A stretch of 64,000 bases of DNA from Daphnia carinata. Lineage: Eukaryota > Arthropoda > Branchiopoda > Diplostraca > Daphniidae. Shown piece by piece: positions 22,000 to 32,639 of this stretch (positions are counted from its first letter, which is position 1; each line of letters opens with the position of its first letter). The translations under genes were made by a program, and so were the position numbers. The DNA is taken from contig NC_081334.1 of NCBI RefSeq assembly GCF_022539665.2, forward strand, positions 8,092,424 to 8,156,423, written 5' to 3'. Below the pieces are notes generated by a model. The model did not search any database and was not told the origin of the DNA. It worked only from the letters and a program-made list of their open reading frames with translations.

Positions 22000-23890
22000 A
22001 GCGGTGCAGCTGTCTTCTTTTGTTTTAGTATAGTCGGATTTGGTTTGGAATAATATGGCGGAAAAGTCCGTTGCATATTTGTCTATTTGGCAATGTCTGA
22101 TGTAATTTCCCGAGTCTTTGCAGAAATTCTTCTTTAACCTATCCTTTTCCTTATTGCCTTCTATTCTTTTTGGCATTCAGCTGAAAACCACGCAGTCTAG
22201 CGCTTCTTACCGCTTAGTCAGCTGAAGTTCTGCAATTTTCTCTATTCTCAGTTATTGTCAGTGTTTTCTTCTTCCGCGTAAGCTGTTTCACTTACCTGTG
22301 CCTTCATTGACTTCTCCTGCAGTGGGTTCTGCTTTTTTACCACTTGGTAATGCTTTTTTTCTGCGTTATCACGAGTATGCTGACTTCCTTGTTTCCTTTT
22401 GCAAGGCCGCCCAAGTCTTGAATTTGTAGAAGCCGGCAAGTAGTTGTCATAAGTGCCTTCCTAGTAATTACGATATTCTTTTTTCATATTCTAGTGGCTT
22501 TTAATCTTTCTTATGATTGTAGATGCCACACCCAAACACATTCAGGGAGTTAAGTGCTTGTCTGAATGTCTACTGCCCGCTGCCTACAATAGTGGAGACA
22601 ATATTCAGCAAGCTTTGAGTTCACTAAAATCACCTACAAAACAAAATACAAAATTTTTATATCACACCTTGATCTTTCTCAACAGTTCTTCTGACCATAC
22701 ACCCGTCGCTGTAAGAGCCGATGTTAAAAGCTCTGAAAGGGGTGGTTGATCGGACACTGAAGGCGGATGCTATATACTGTACAAGTGTCAGTCGCTTAGC
22801 GATTGGCTTCGCCTGCTTGACCAGATTTAAGCAATTGGGAATTTCTCTTGCAAATCCAACCGGAGAAAGTTTTTTTGTACCCATTGTAATTGGAATGCGT
22901 GTTGACTTTGGATGATGGCATTTTGATTTGAGCGTTGAACAGTGAAATCGCATCAATTAAATCAAATGCTGCTTATGTTAAGAGTGAAATACGCAGGTGT
23001 TTGTAAATTACTCCAATGCTTTCAGCAGCTACAATGAATTTAATAAAAAGAATGTGAATCTGCCGTTACGGCGAATTAGGGAAGCATCTGTAAAAAAACT
23101 GACACCGGCACCATTGACACCTGTATCGGGACGGAATAACCTGGAAAGGACGATTAATGTCAGCATTGATCGAAACTGAACGAGAATCTGCTGCCGATTT
23201 AGCAGCTAAATACAGTTTAACAGTCTTTCGGTGGAAAATGCAATTTTAGAGATACAGCATGATTTCATTAGGCAACACGATACTTGTATCGTGTTGCATT
23301 TAACAACCGATTTCTCTTCCTAGCGTTTATACAGAAGCACAGTGTTGCACAGTAGCATGAGAAAACTTAATCTTAACATTTTCAATAAGACTCTATTGTT
23401 GGAAATAAAATATAAAAGCAGAATTCAAGGATGCACACGTTTGTAACGAACTGAATATATACCTTCATTAACATCTCCTGCATTGATTCCTTAGCAATAC
23501 TCAAGTCTAGACATGGAAGTTGCAACACCATGTACGCAGCTCAGCTGACCGAAATGAACACCTGCTAGCTGATAATGAACACTACACGCAAACGCGTGTG
23601 AATTTTTTTTGTTTCACCACGTGTAGAGTGTGTAGGCACTTGAAAAACTTTTTTCCTTTTTTTGCCTTTCAACTGGGCAAACACGTGGTCGTCCTTTTTT
23701 CAAATTTTGAATTTTTTGGTAAATTTTTGTTTTACTTCCTCTTTTCACTCAACGTGTTTTGGAGACACGTTTTCCTCTTTTTTCTCTCTTTCTCTCTTCT
23801 CCTTTTCCATTTACTTCAAGTAAGGTTAGGGTTGAGTTGGGTGGAAAATTTTTTCTTTTCTTTTTCGATTTCGGTCGCGTGGTCGGTGGC
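22000..23890. other. No supported gene; pyrimidine-rich second half
   Basis: Short open frames exist (for example 22248-22439 minus, with a GRPCKRKQG basic patch) but none resembles a known family or shows splice structure. From about 23600 the plus strand becomes very T-rich with scattered ACACGTGG words, leading into the RG-rich gene. Confidence 0.4.
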
Positions 23891-23892
23891 CA

Positions 23893-25459
23893 TTGATAAC
23901 TCCACCTCCATTTTTTTCTTTCTTTTTTTTCTTTTCAAATACACTGCTTCGTCTTGCCGCGTGTAGCGGCCATCTTTGTTGTGTTTCATATTTTGGGGGT
24001 CTGTCTCCCTCTCTTTACTTTCTTTTTTTTTCTGAACCCACTCCCTTTTGTAGGATATTTTTATATCCTCCATTAATGCTCTATTCTTCTCCGCTTTATC
24101 GGAGCACCATCAGGGTCTCCACAAAAAGTTCAACAATTCGCGACGCCAAGAAAATCAAGGGAGCGAAGAGGAGGGCGGAGGGCTTGGAAAGGCCGTGGAC
24201 CGGTCTACTCCAGCCAAGGCAATTCCGGAACACCCCGGAAGGAAGGCGACAAATCAACCTTTTCAATCGCCCTGCAGCAGCCTCAACCGAAATTAAAGGA
24301 GCTACCTCCATACTTCCAATAGCCATCCGTCAGATGCCCCTGGCAGCCATTAAAGAAACTCTCGAGCCGAAATATTGCGGAGACATCAGGTACCGCCCGA
24401 CCAACCAGGCGGAGAAGAAGGAGGAGGGAGCCGTAGCCTTACCAACTCCAAGTGGGTTGAGTAACCCCCCAACAATAGCACAAAGAGCACGTGGACGTGG
24501 TTGGCGATTCCCCACATCTGTTAGCCAGTGTGAAGTGCCCCAGATTGCAGCACGAAGAGCACGTGGTAGTGGTTGGCGACTCTCCACATTTGTCAGCCAG
24601 AGCGAGGAGCCCCAAGTCGGAGTGGTCTACTCCAGCCAAGGCAATTCCGGAACACCCCGGAAGGAAGGCGACAAATCAACCTTTTCAATCGCCCTGCAGC
24701 AGCCTCAACCGAAATTAAAGGAGCTACCTCCATACTTCCAATAGCCATCCGTCAGATGCCCCTGGCAGCCATTAAAGAAACTCTCGAGCCGAAATATTGC
24801 GGAGACATCAGGTACCGCCCGACCAACCAGGCGGAGAAGAAGGAGGAGGGAGCCGTAGCCTTACCAACTCCAAGTGGGTTGAGTAACCCCCCAACAATAG
24901 CACAAAGAGCACGTGGACGTGGTTGGCGATTCCCCACATCTGTTAGCCAGTGTGAAGTGCCCCAGATTGCAGCACGAAGAGCACGTGGTAGTGGTTGGCG
25001 ACTCTCCACATTTGTCAGCCAGAGCGAGGAGCCCCAAGTCGGAGTAATAGCCGCAAGTGGAGTTGATCGACCAATCTCTCCTGTAACCAGCGTCCCTGAA
25101 CAGCCCAGAACCAAACCCGGTAGAGCACGTGGTCGTGGTGGACAAAATTTCACTGTCGTCCACCACCTCGAGCCGCTTGAACAGCTGTTACCCACCCCCA
25201 GGCGTGGGGGCGTAACAATGCGTTGCTGACTAAATTTGCACCTTACAAGTCGTGGCCAGGTAACTCACGCGGACGTGGTCGGCCATTACTCTCCCAAAAG
25301 GAATACCCGCTGGATGATCCAATTCAGGACCCAACACCGGTACTAGAACCAGCCAGAGCAGTAGGCAGCCCAGCTGAAAAAAAGGAAGAGGAGGAAGAAG
25401 AAGACGAAGACATCCTTTGGATTGACGCCGATCCAAGGGATCTTATTGATCTTTATTAA
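23893..25459 (+). CDS. Orphan RG-rich protein with acidic C-terminus, frame broken
   Basis: Frames 23893-24744, 24573-25229 and 25223-25459 together describe one protein interrupted by an exact 422-bp duplication and a shift in the G-run near 25205. A plausible start is Met at 24076. Seen features: a basic N-terminal part (KKIKGAKRRAEG), diverged repeats RARGRGWRF, RARGSGWRL, RARGRGGQNF and SRGRGRPLL spaced 25-90 residues apart, and an acidic tail (EEEEEEDEDILWIDADP). A polyadenylation signal AATAAA occurs at about 25486. RG-rich repeats often bind RNA, but no known domain is visible and I do not recognise the family. It could be a host gene or the gag-like gene of an unknown element. The start is uncertain because the upstream frame stays open through T-rich DNA. 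Confidence 0.5.
24202..25045. repeat. Exact tandem duplication, 2 x 422 bp
   Basis: Copy 1 is 24202-24623 and copy 2 is 24624-25045. By eye the two copies are identical. The unit length is not a multiple of three, so the second copy is read in another frame and the duplication breaks the RG-rich gene. Identity of the copies means the event is very recent or an assembly artefact. Confidence 0.9.
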
Positions 25460-25641
25460 AAATTGTAATTTCACCATGTTACAATAAAATAATTGATCAC
25501 TAACTTTGTTACTTACTTTCAGCAGGAGAACGGCTCGACCGTACTTCAGCAAAAGAGAAAACTTTCTCACACCTTTTTGGAGTTAGGTTCTAAACCAAAA
25601 CTCCCACTATTTCCTTACTTTTTCTTTCCTTTGAAAAATTA

Positions 25642-25959
25642 GCGCCATCTAGCGCTAAAGATTTCAAAGCTTAATTTTCTCTTTTTTCAAAAAAGTTATT
25701 TTCTTTTCAGAACTACAAGCTTACGCCACCTAGTGGTCATAAGCAAACTAAAAATTCAAAAAATTCAAAAAAACATTTCTAAATTTCTTTTCCTTTTTCT
25801 CAAAAAAAGAGACTTCTCTATTATTTTCATTTTTCTTGAATTTTGTTCAGAAACTGAACACAAACACCATCTGGCGGTCAAGAACCAAATGATGGTAAAA
25901 CGTTTTTCTTCTTTTTCTCATTTCTTTTCAAACTTGAAAGCTTATGCAGCCTAACGGCC
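25642..25959. promoter_or_regulatory. Cluster of four CTCF-like motifs
   Basis: Words at 25642-25656 (gcgccatctagcgct), 25723-25738 (acgccacctagtggtc), 25864-25879 (acaccatctggcggtc) and 25945-25959 (gcagcctaacggcc) share one pattern. The second is, on the minus strand, CCACTAGGTGGC, a full match to the general CTCF core CCASYAGRKGGC (known consensus); the first and third match at 10 of 12 positions and the fourth is decayed. The intervening DNA is T-rich and itself loosely repeated (CTTTTCAAA..., AAGCTTA). Whether CTCF binds is inference; the cluster may also be a decayed minisatellite. Confidence 0.45.
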
Positions 25960-26210
25960 AAATAAGCAACCTTATTTTCAAATCATCGGAAAATTGTCCT
26001 TTCCCATTCCTACCCATTGAGCATCGTGCTAGCAACTAACCAAAAACTGGACATTTTATTATAACTGACAACAAGGTTGGTTTATTCACTCGAAAGTTAC
26101 CAAAAGCTAACTAAGAGCAAAAACTTTAAGCTTCTACTTTCAAAAAATTGTTCTGACATAGCAAGGAGGAGAGACCTCAACCAGTGGAGTTCAAAAAATA
26201 CGACCACTGA

Positions 26211-27420
26211 TTGGAGCACGGCGTCAGCGCTTCTAACGAGTATAAAAGACAACAAGACTTGGAATTTCAAGAGTTGCAGAGGAAAGAACAGCGCCAGATA
26301 GACGAGGACAGAAACCGATTGCTTCAAGACCTGTTCACTCAACAGCAGCAACTCTTCGCAAATCAGATCCTCCAACAACAGCAAGCCTACGCCTTACAAA
26401 TTCGACAACTTATGGCGCACAACCAGGCTCCAGTAGCAGCAACAGCAGCTCAAGTTCAACAAACAACACGTCTTCCCCAAAGACAAATCAAACAATTTAA
26501 AGGAGATATTCTTGAGTGGACATCATTTTGGGAGAGCTTTAATGCCTCCATTCACTCGTCAACAATGTCGGATGTTCAAAAATTCGACTACTTAAAATAA
26601 TACTTGAAGGGGCAAGCGTACTTGTGCTTGGAAAATCTCGAACTGACTGCTGGAAACTACAACATTGCCATAGCAGAGCTGAAAAGAGTCTACGCTAAAC
26701 CAAAGGCTCTTATTCAAACGCATTTGTGTAAGTTTGACAATCTAGCACCTGTCAAAACCATGACATATGTATCGGCGCTAAAAAATCTGCAGCTCACAGT
26801 CCAGTCGCATATTAATGCCTTGGAAACCCTCGGGGTTCGAAAAGAATCATTTGGAGGACTCCTTGGCACAAAATTAATGAAATTGCTTCCTGCAGAATTG
26901 CAGAAAGAATGGTCGAACTCTGAAGAGAACGACATCACAGCCATCACATCACTACTGGATTTCATCAGGGATCAGGTTGACGCAGCGGAAAGGTACAGCC
27001 GATGGAAATCTGAAACCACGAAAACGCCACAGCAGTCAATACCGCCAAGTCCAGCGAAACAACTACATGCTGCTACAGCATCACAGCTGGCGATTGGAGC
27101 CAGGTCAAAACCAGCTCCACACACCAGCAAAATTTCCAGACAATTTGCGCCACCGTCAAACACACCTATTAGGAGACAGGACAACTTTATCATCCGAGAA
27201 TGCACAGGACCATGCATTTTTTGCGGGGACGTTCTCTACCCCACGGCTTGTCCAGTGAACCTAAAAGAAAAAAAGGCCATCATTGCTAAGCAGAAAAGGT
27301 GCGTCAGATGTTTCAGTGCGAATCACGAAACTCTGAACTGCACCACAAACTACACTTGCAAAAATTGCCAAGCTATCCACCACATGGCTCTCTGCGACAA
27401 AAAGCAGATACACTTTGCGC
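26211..27420 (+). pseudogene. BEL-2 gag
   Basis: The frame begins at or before 26211 and is interrupted only by one TAA at 26598-26600 (KFDYLK-stop-YLKGQAY; the following frame is the same). The N-terminus is a Gln-rich coiled coil (QQQQLFANQILQQQQ). The DUF1759-like region has IKQFKGDILEWTSFWESFNA and QKFDYLK. Zinc-knuckle-like clusters follow at about 27200-27410: CIFCGDVLYPTAC, RCFSANHETLNC and CKNCQAIHHMALC. Gag forms the particle in which reverse transcription happens. A stop in one codon could be a sequencing error or recent inactivation. Confidence 0.88.
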
Positions 27421-28760
27421 ACCAAACTGTTAATGGCAACAGCGCCATCACAAATGTTACGGCGTCTGCCGCAAGCGCATACGCCCCCGGCGATCTCGTG
27501 GTGAAGACAGCTACAGTAAATGTAGTAGGCTCAAATGGCAAACAAAGAGCCATTTTATTTATCGACGACGGCAGCCATAGATCTTGGGTCACAAGATCTA
27601 TCTCAAAATTATTGGATCTTAAAGTGGTAGCAGTGGAAAACATTGGTACCAGAGTTTTCAAACAACGAAAACCCAATCCAGTGGAGAAGACCAATTCAGT
27701 CGAGCTGCCATTTAGGGGCACTTGGCAAGGTGCCCCGCTAGTCAAAATTACAGCACTGGAAACGGACTACATTGGAGACACTGGTTCATATGCCCACACA
27801 ACATTCGCACGTAAGTCTTGGCTGGAGAACAGAAAAAATGGCTGACGACAGGTTCGAAACAAACAGCCAAGAAAAAGATGTCGGGATTTTAATAGGAGTC
27901 GACCAGATGTTTGAAATCATCTCCAACGAAACAGCTATCTAAAGCCCGTGTGACCTAAGGGCCTACAATACAAAGCTTGGGCGGATGATAGTTGGACCTT
28001 CTAAGGAAAAAAATTCGAAGAAAGGCAAAGCATTAATCCAGCAAATGCTGCAATGCAGTAGCTTCTCAGCCCAAACAGTAGCTTCATATGCAGCCGGCTG
28101 CCTTAATTCAAACAACACTTTTACAAACCTTCCAGAAGAAAAGGAGAGAATACCGGATGTAAAGGAGAAAAAGGAATCTTCATCTCCCCACCTGACGTCT
28201 ATGGAAGAAATTTCCATAGAGAACTCCACAATTAAAAAATAAAAAAAGAAGATTGTAAAAGAAGAATTAAAACGGCAGACGGACTTCGACCTATCCTTGT
28301 TTTGGAAGCTGGAACACTTCGCCATTCTAGACGATTGCGATGCAGTGGAGCCAGACGATCCTCTAGGCTCCTTTGGAGACCAAATCACCCGTCAAGAAGA
28401 TGGGCGATACTGCACCCTAATCCCCTGGAAAACGGATAAGTGGAGATTGGAGAAGAATTTCTTCATGGCAAAAGGAAAGACTGGAGAGTCTTTTAAACAG
28501 ACTCAAAAGAACGCCAGCGCTTCTATCTGCTTACCACCAGGAGATCGAGCAACTAAGAGTCCAGGACTTCGTAGAAAAGGCAGACGTAAACTACGATGGA
28601 CTCCACACTTATCTGCCACATCATCCTGTCCTCCGACAGGATAAAACATCTAGAAAAATTCGTCCGGTCTTTGACGGAGCAGCAAGTCCAAATTTGGACC
28701 AAGTCTCAACGACGTCCTAGAAACCGGACCAAACCTGAATCCTGACCTGCTAGCCGTTCT
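27421..28760 (+). pseudogene. BEL-2 protease and RT N-terminal region
   Basis: The protease continues gag in frame to 27845: ILFIDDGSHRSWVTRSISK contains the catalytic DDG/DSG-type box, followed by VELPFRGTWQGAPLVKI. After a stop at 27843-27845 the next parts appear in changing frames: LIGVDQMFEIIS, MIVGPSKEKN, then LFWKLEHFAILDDCDA and ITRQEDGRYCTLIPWKTDK, and HTYLPHHPVLRQDKTSRKIR just before RT. These are the expected BEL linker motifs. This is the most damaged part of the element. Confidence 0.8.
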
Positions 28761-28761
28761 A

Positions 28762-30282
28762 ATGCGATTCCGATTAAATCGGATCGCATGGATAGCAGAT
28801 GTTGAAAAAGCCTTTTTAAACATCGCCCTGCATCCTGAAGACTCAGAAGCAGTACGATTTATGTGGGTAATGGAGCCAGAAACGCCTGGCTCCCCTTTAG
28901 TCGCTTACAAATGGAAACGAGTTCCATTTGGACTAAGTTCCAGCCCATTCTTGCTAAGGGTTACCCTCAACAAGCATTTGGATGGAATGGAGCCACTGCA
29001 GTGGACTACAGTGAAGCAGCTGAAAGAACAAATTTACGTCGACGACTACCTCGGTGGCGCCGACAACATCCCCACAGCAAAAACAAGAATTCAGGACACA
29101 AAGGACATCTTCCAGGAGGCTAAACTCCACATGCGAAGCTGGGTGGCAAACGACAAAACACTTCGCAAATTTCTGAGTGACAACGCGCTTATCAACCCTA
29201 TTTTAAAAATCTTCACTCAGAAACTGGAAGAGGGCCAGCCAAAGGTCCTAGGCATTCGGTGGGACACCGAATCCGATACGTACCAATTCGACCCTGCGCC
29301 TATCGTTGAAGCCGCTACCGAATTGGGGGACCGAGTAACAAAAAGAAATATCCTAGGGATATCTGCAAGAGTGTTTGACCCCATTGGATTCTTGGCACCC
29401 ACAACACTCTTGCTGAAAATCATCTACCAGAAACTTTGGGAAGTAGAAATTGACTCGCCGCCGGAAATAAGACAAACATGGATAGCTGCCATGACTGGGT
29501 TGAACGAGTTCGCCAAATTGAAAATCCCTCGCTGGATAGGCCACTCGAAAAGAGTCATAAAATCAGCAGAAATTCACGTTTTCGGTGATGCATCTGAGGC
29601 GGCATACGGAGCCGTTGCTTACGCAAGGCTCCAAACCAAAAACAACGAAACCAGTATCCACTTTCTAGCCAGTAAAACGAAAGTGGCACCTCTCCCAAAG
29701 AAAAAAGTCACCCTACCACGACTGGAGTTATTGAGCTCGCTATTAGCCGCACGGCTAGGAGAAAAAATGAAAAATTTTCTCCACATAGAGTCATGGCGAA
29801 CCATATTTTGGGCAGACTCTTTGGTAGCACTTGGATGGATCAGAGGAGATCCTAACAGATGGAAACCATTTGCTAGGAACCAAGTGGGAGCCATCAGAAA
29901 GCTGTCTGGAGTAAGTTGGTGGCGGCACTGCCCGGGCATACAAAATCCTGCGGATCTTGCCTCGCAGGGAGCGCCAGCGTCAGCGCTGGTACACTCCGAG
30001 CTATGGTGGAATGGTCCACTATGGCTAAAGGACGAAACAGAATGGCCGGATTCAACACCCGATGCAGGAGAGAAGAGCATCTACGAAAAGATCGAAGCGG
30101 AAGCCAAAGCAAAACCGTCATCATGTCGGTGGCTACCGTGGAACCAGCGACCCCAATGGAATGGCAGCTGGAACGAATTCCATCATGGAATCGCCTACTT
30201 CGACGAACCGCCTGGATGCTTAGGTTCATCTCCAAGAATCGCCCCACCGACAGGACGCAAATACAAACTCCAATCAAGATAG
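28762..30282 (+). CDS. BEL-2 reverse transcriptase and RNase H (open frame)
   Basis: A 506-codon open frame. RT motifs are IAWIADVEKAFLNIALHPED (first catalytic Asp), WKRVPFGLSSSPFLLRVTL and QIYVDDYLGGADN with both Asp residues of the active site. The thumb reads VFDPIGFLAPTTLLLK. RNase H has HVFGDASEAAYGAVAYARL (Asp), LPRLELLSSLLAARL (Glu) and IFWADSLVALGWI (Asp), then a PGIQNPADLASQGAP motif. From about 30100 the true frame continues in another register toward the integrase, so the last 60 codons here are read out of frame. All catalytic residues of RT and RNase H that I can judge are present. The segment is partial because gag-protease fusion is broken upstream. Confidence 0.9.
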   Translation: MRFRLNRIAWIADVEKAFLNIALHPEDSEAVRFMWVMEPETPGSPLVAYKWKRVPFGLSSSPFLLRVTLNKHLDGMEPLQWTTVKQLKEQIYVDDYLGGADNIPTAKTRIQDTKDIFQEAKLHMRSWVANDKTLRKFLSDNALINPILKIFTQKLEEGQPKVLGIRWDTESDTYQFDPAPIVEAATELGDRVTKRNILGISARVFDPIGFLAPTTLLLKIIYQKLWEVEIDSPPEIRQTWIAAMTGLNEFAKLKIPRWIGHSKRVIKSAEIHVFGDASEAAYGAVAYARLQTKNNETSIHFLASKTKVAPLPKKKVTLPRLELLSSLLAARLGEKMKNFLHIESWRTIFWADSLVALGWIRGDPNRWKPFARNQVGAIRKLSGVSWWRHCPGIQNPADLASQGAPASALVHSELWWNGPLWLKDETEWPDSTPDAGEKSIYEKIEAEAKAKPSSCRWLPWNQRPQWNGSWNEFHHGIAYFDEPPGCLGSSPRIAPPTGRKYKLQSR

Positions 30283-31741
30283 GAGAAGAAAAGGAAATAC
30301 TGGTAGACCATCTGACAGTAGAGGAACTGACGAAGGCGGAGCTACTTATCTACAGGCAGCTCCAAAAAGAAGCATTTCCAAAGACGTTTCAAGACCTACA
30401 AGAGGGAAGGCAACCACACCACAAGGAGAAAATTGCCAAACTCCGACCCGTGTGGGATGAAAGAGACAAGGTGATCAGAGTGACCGGAAGGGTCGAGTTG
30501 GCACTAAGAGACAGGGACATTGAACCTGCCATACTGCTGCCCACTCACCACCCAGTTGTCAAATTGCTCATCGCGGACAGGCACGTCTCACTTAAACACG
30601 CCGGCGTGAAAACTACCCTCTCCGATTTAAGAGAACGTTTTTGGATTATTAAAGGACGTCAGCAGACTAAGTCAGTTTGGCATGCGTGCGTCAAGTGCCA
30701 ACGGCTAACTTCACCGCCATTCACAGAAGTAGCTGCACCTCTACCATTGAATCGCTTGAAACAAGCGAAAGCCTTCGAAATCACGGGTGTGGATTTCGCA
30801 GGGCCCTTGTATTACAACCACCCAATATCGCGTAAGAAATGCAAGCAAGCGGAACTTACGACCTCCGTGGATCCCCCACAAACGGATGATCCAAGTATGG
30901 AGACTCCAGCGAAGCCTCCAGCCATGGAACAAACGGAGGAAAAAGAAAACCTCCAACCGGACGACTCAGGCAAGAAGAAAAAGGGTACAATCAAGCAACC
31001 CAAAAGTTATGCCTGCTTATTCATCTGTGCGGTGACTAGGGCCGTCCACCTGGAGTTGACTAAAACCATGTCAGGACGTGACTTTCTCCTAGCCTTTCGA
31101 AGATTTTCGGCTAGGAGAGGTAACGTGTCTGTCATGTATTCGGACAACGCACAAACCTTTAGGTGCGTTTCCAAACACTCAAAGGTCTTGAGATCCGATC
31201 CAGCGATCCAGACCTTTCGACCATCCGATTCTCCGCCAGCCTAGCCCCATGGTGGGGAGGCTTTTGGGAACGCATGGTTCGGACAATGAAAGACCTACTA
31301 CGGCGTTCCAATGGCCGTGCGGGTCTAGAATACGACGAGTTGGAAGTCAATTTGATCGAGACAGAAGGCGTAGTGAACGCAAGGCCACTCACTTATGTGG
31401 CAGAGGGGAGTGATGATCCACTTCCCATCACTCCAAATCAATTTCTGAACAACAGACGATCTAATTGCATTCCGCCGGAGCCAGCAATTAACCTACTGAC
31501 TCCCGACCCAACCAACACACGACTCATCGAGATGGACCGTCTACGCAGAGACTACGTCAAGGACACCTGCGAGCGATTCGTGAATGACTACTTGCTCCAA
31601 GTAGACAATTTTTACTGCAAAGGAGGGCCTGGACGCAAGATCCGAGTAGGCGAAGTTGTCATCATCCACGATGACAACACGAAACGGCTTACGTGGACAG
31701 TCGGTGTAGTGAAAAACTTATTTCCAGCAAAGACAGGTTGA
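30130..31741 (+). pseudogene. BEL-2 integrase with long insertion
   Basis: Frames up to 31180 and from about 31163 join to cover integrase. Zinc-binding part: LIADRHVSLKHAGVKTTLSD and HACVKCQRL (HHCC). Core: FEITGVDFAGPLYY (first Asp), CAVTRAVHLELTKT, VMYSDNAQTF (second Asp), APWWGGFWERM (Glu) and VVNARPLTYV. Between VDFAGPLYY and SYACLFICAV lie about 60 extra residues, charged and rich in Pro, Lys, Glu and Thr, where BEL-1 has only about 12. A frame break near 31180 separates the second Asp from the Glu. The final part VGEVVIIHDDN..R..W.VGVV is DUF5641. Confidence 0.85.
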
Positions 31742-31965
31742 TTCGATCGGTAACGGTCACGGGAATTTGATTAACCGAGCGATTCAATCTCTACATCCCC
31801 TGGAATTACGCAAGGGCCAGCTCGACGACGTTGAAATACTACCCGCGCCGGAGATGGAGCAGGAAGAAGACACAACTCTATCCGTGTCAGCCGCCAACCC
31901 GGTCGAAGAGAACGAGCCGTTGAGCACGGGCTCTGGTGGGGAGTGTGTTGGGAATATATTGAGTT
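31742..31965 (+). pseudogene. BEL-2 pol C-terminal end and LTR start
   Basis: After a frame break at 31741 the frame from 31767 reads INRAIQSLHPLELRKG, then an acidic stretch, and ends the recognisable pol near GGECVGNIL, a motif typical of the last residues of BEL pol overlapping the LTR. The LTR-like TGTTGGGAATATAT begins at 31946 inside this frame. Confidence 0.65.
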
Positions 31966-32300
31966 CCCAACAGCAGACGACGCGGTCTGGACGCCGCACG
32001 AGGCTGCCCAGCCGTTTCAGTGCTTTTGAATCGGGTGGCCCTCGATTGAGGCCCACCATTGTACATTTTTCTGTATGTAAGCCCCGCCCTAGGCCTATTG
32101 GCCGTCTCGCAAAAGAGGGCAAGGGGCAGTTAGTCACAAAATACACTTCCTACAGTACACAACAAGATCACCAGTGCCTCCCGTGTTCCAATTCTTCAAC
32201 TTTAAATTTATTCAAAGGTAAAGTCAGTACACGGGCTGACTATTCCCTTCAATGATGAACCCAGTAACTGACAAAGAAGAGACGAGAACTTGCAGCTGAG
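31946..32300 (+). repeat. Candidate 3' LTR of BEL-2 (single copy, boundary unclear)
   Basis: Starts with TG and a TTGGGAA...TTCCCAA hairpin. There is no second copy in the window to confirm it, and no CA end with target duplication could be fixed. Contains GC-rich (32040-32130) then AT-rich sequence. Confidence 0.35.
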
Positions 32301-32639
32301 AAAAGCAGACACCTCATGGCATCCCTTTTGCTATTACTAGTAGTATTGTGTAGTGAACCTTACTCTTTTATCTTGATGTTTTTAAACTCTAAGATCGTAG
32401 ATGACTTGGTATTAGTGTTCCGAGCTCTAGCAAGGAATAACTGGACGTCAGATGAAGCAGCAAACTTTGTGGCAACACTGCCCAAAAGTAATACGAGTCG
32501 ACCAAACCAATGTCCCACAATATACGTCCACACCGAATCCTGTTCCGTGGGAACGGCAAATAGATTACACCACCGCCACTACATGGCAAAACTACCTCGT
32601 CACGACGACTAGAACAGCCCCTCAACTTAGCTACATGAC

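Larger units (their letters stand above)
26170..31965 (+). mobile_element. BEL/Pao retrotransposon, best preserved copy (BEL-2)
   Basis: Gag, protease, RT, RNase H, integrase and C-terminal domain follow one another on the plus strand over about 5.8 kb. Defects are one in-frame stop in gag, a degraded protease-RT link (27846-28760), and frame breaks near 30200, 31180 and 31742. A candidate 3' LTR starts at 31946 (TGTTGGGAATATATTGAG, containing the hairpin TTGGGAA...TTCCCAA), but no matching 5' LTR was found upstream of gag, so the 5' end seems lost. Codon and base composition (A-rich sense strand) differ from the BEL-1 copy, indicating another lineage. Confidence 0.9.

Noticed and set aside
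23520-23966. Open frame of 148 codons on the plus strand, very rich in Phe
   Set aside because: It is driven by T-rich low-complexity DNA and has no protein-like composition.
24096-25195. Long minus-strand frames opposite the RG-rich gene
   Set aside because: They mirror the GC-rich coding strand, repeat with the duplication, and have no motifs; the plus strand has a proper end and polyadenylation signal.
25200-26170. 5' LTR of BEL-2
   Set aside because: No sequence here matches the candidate 3' LTR starting at 31946.
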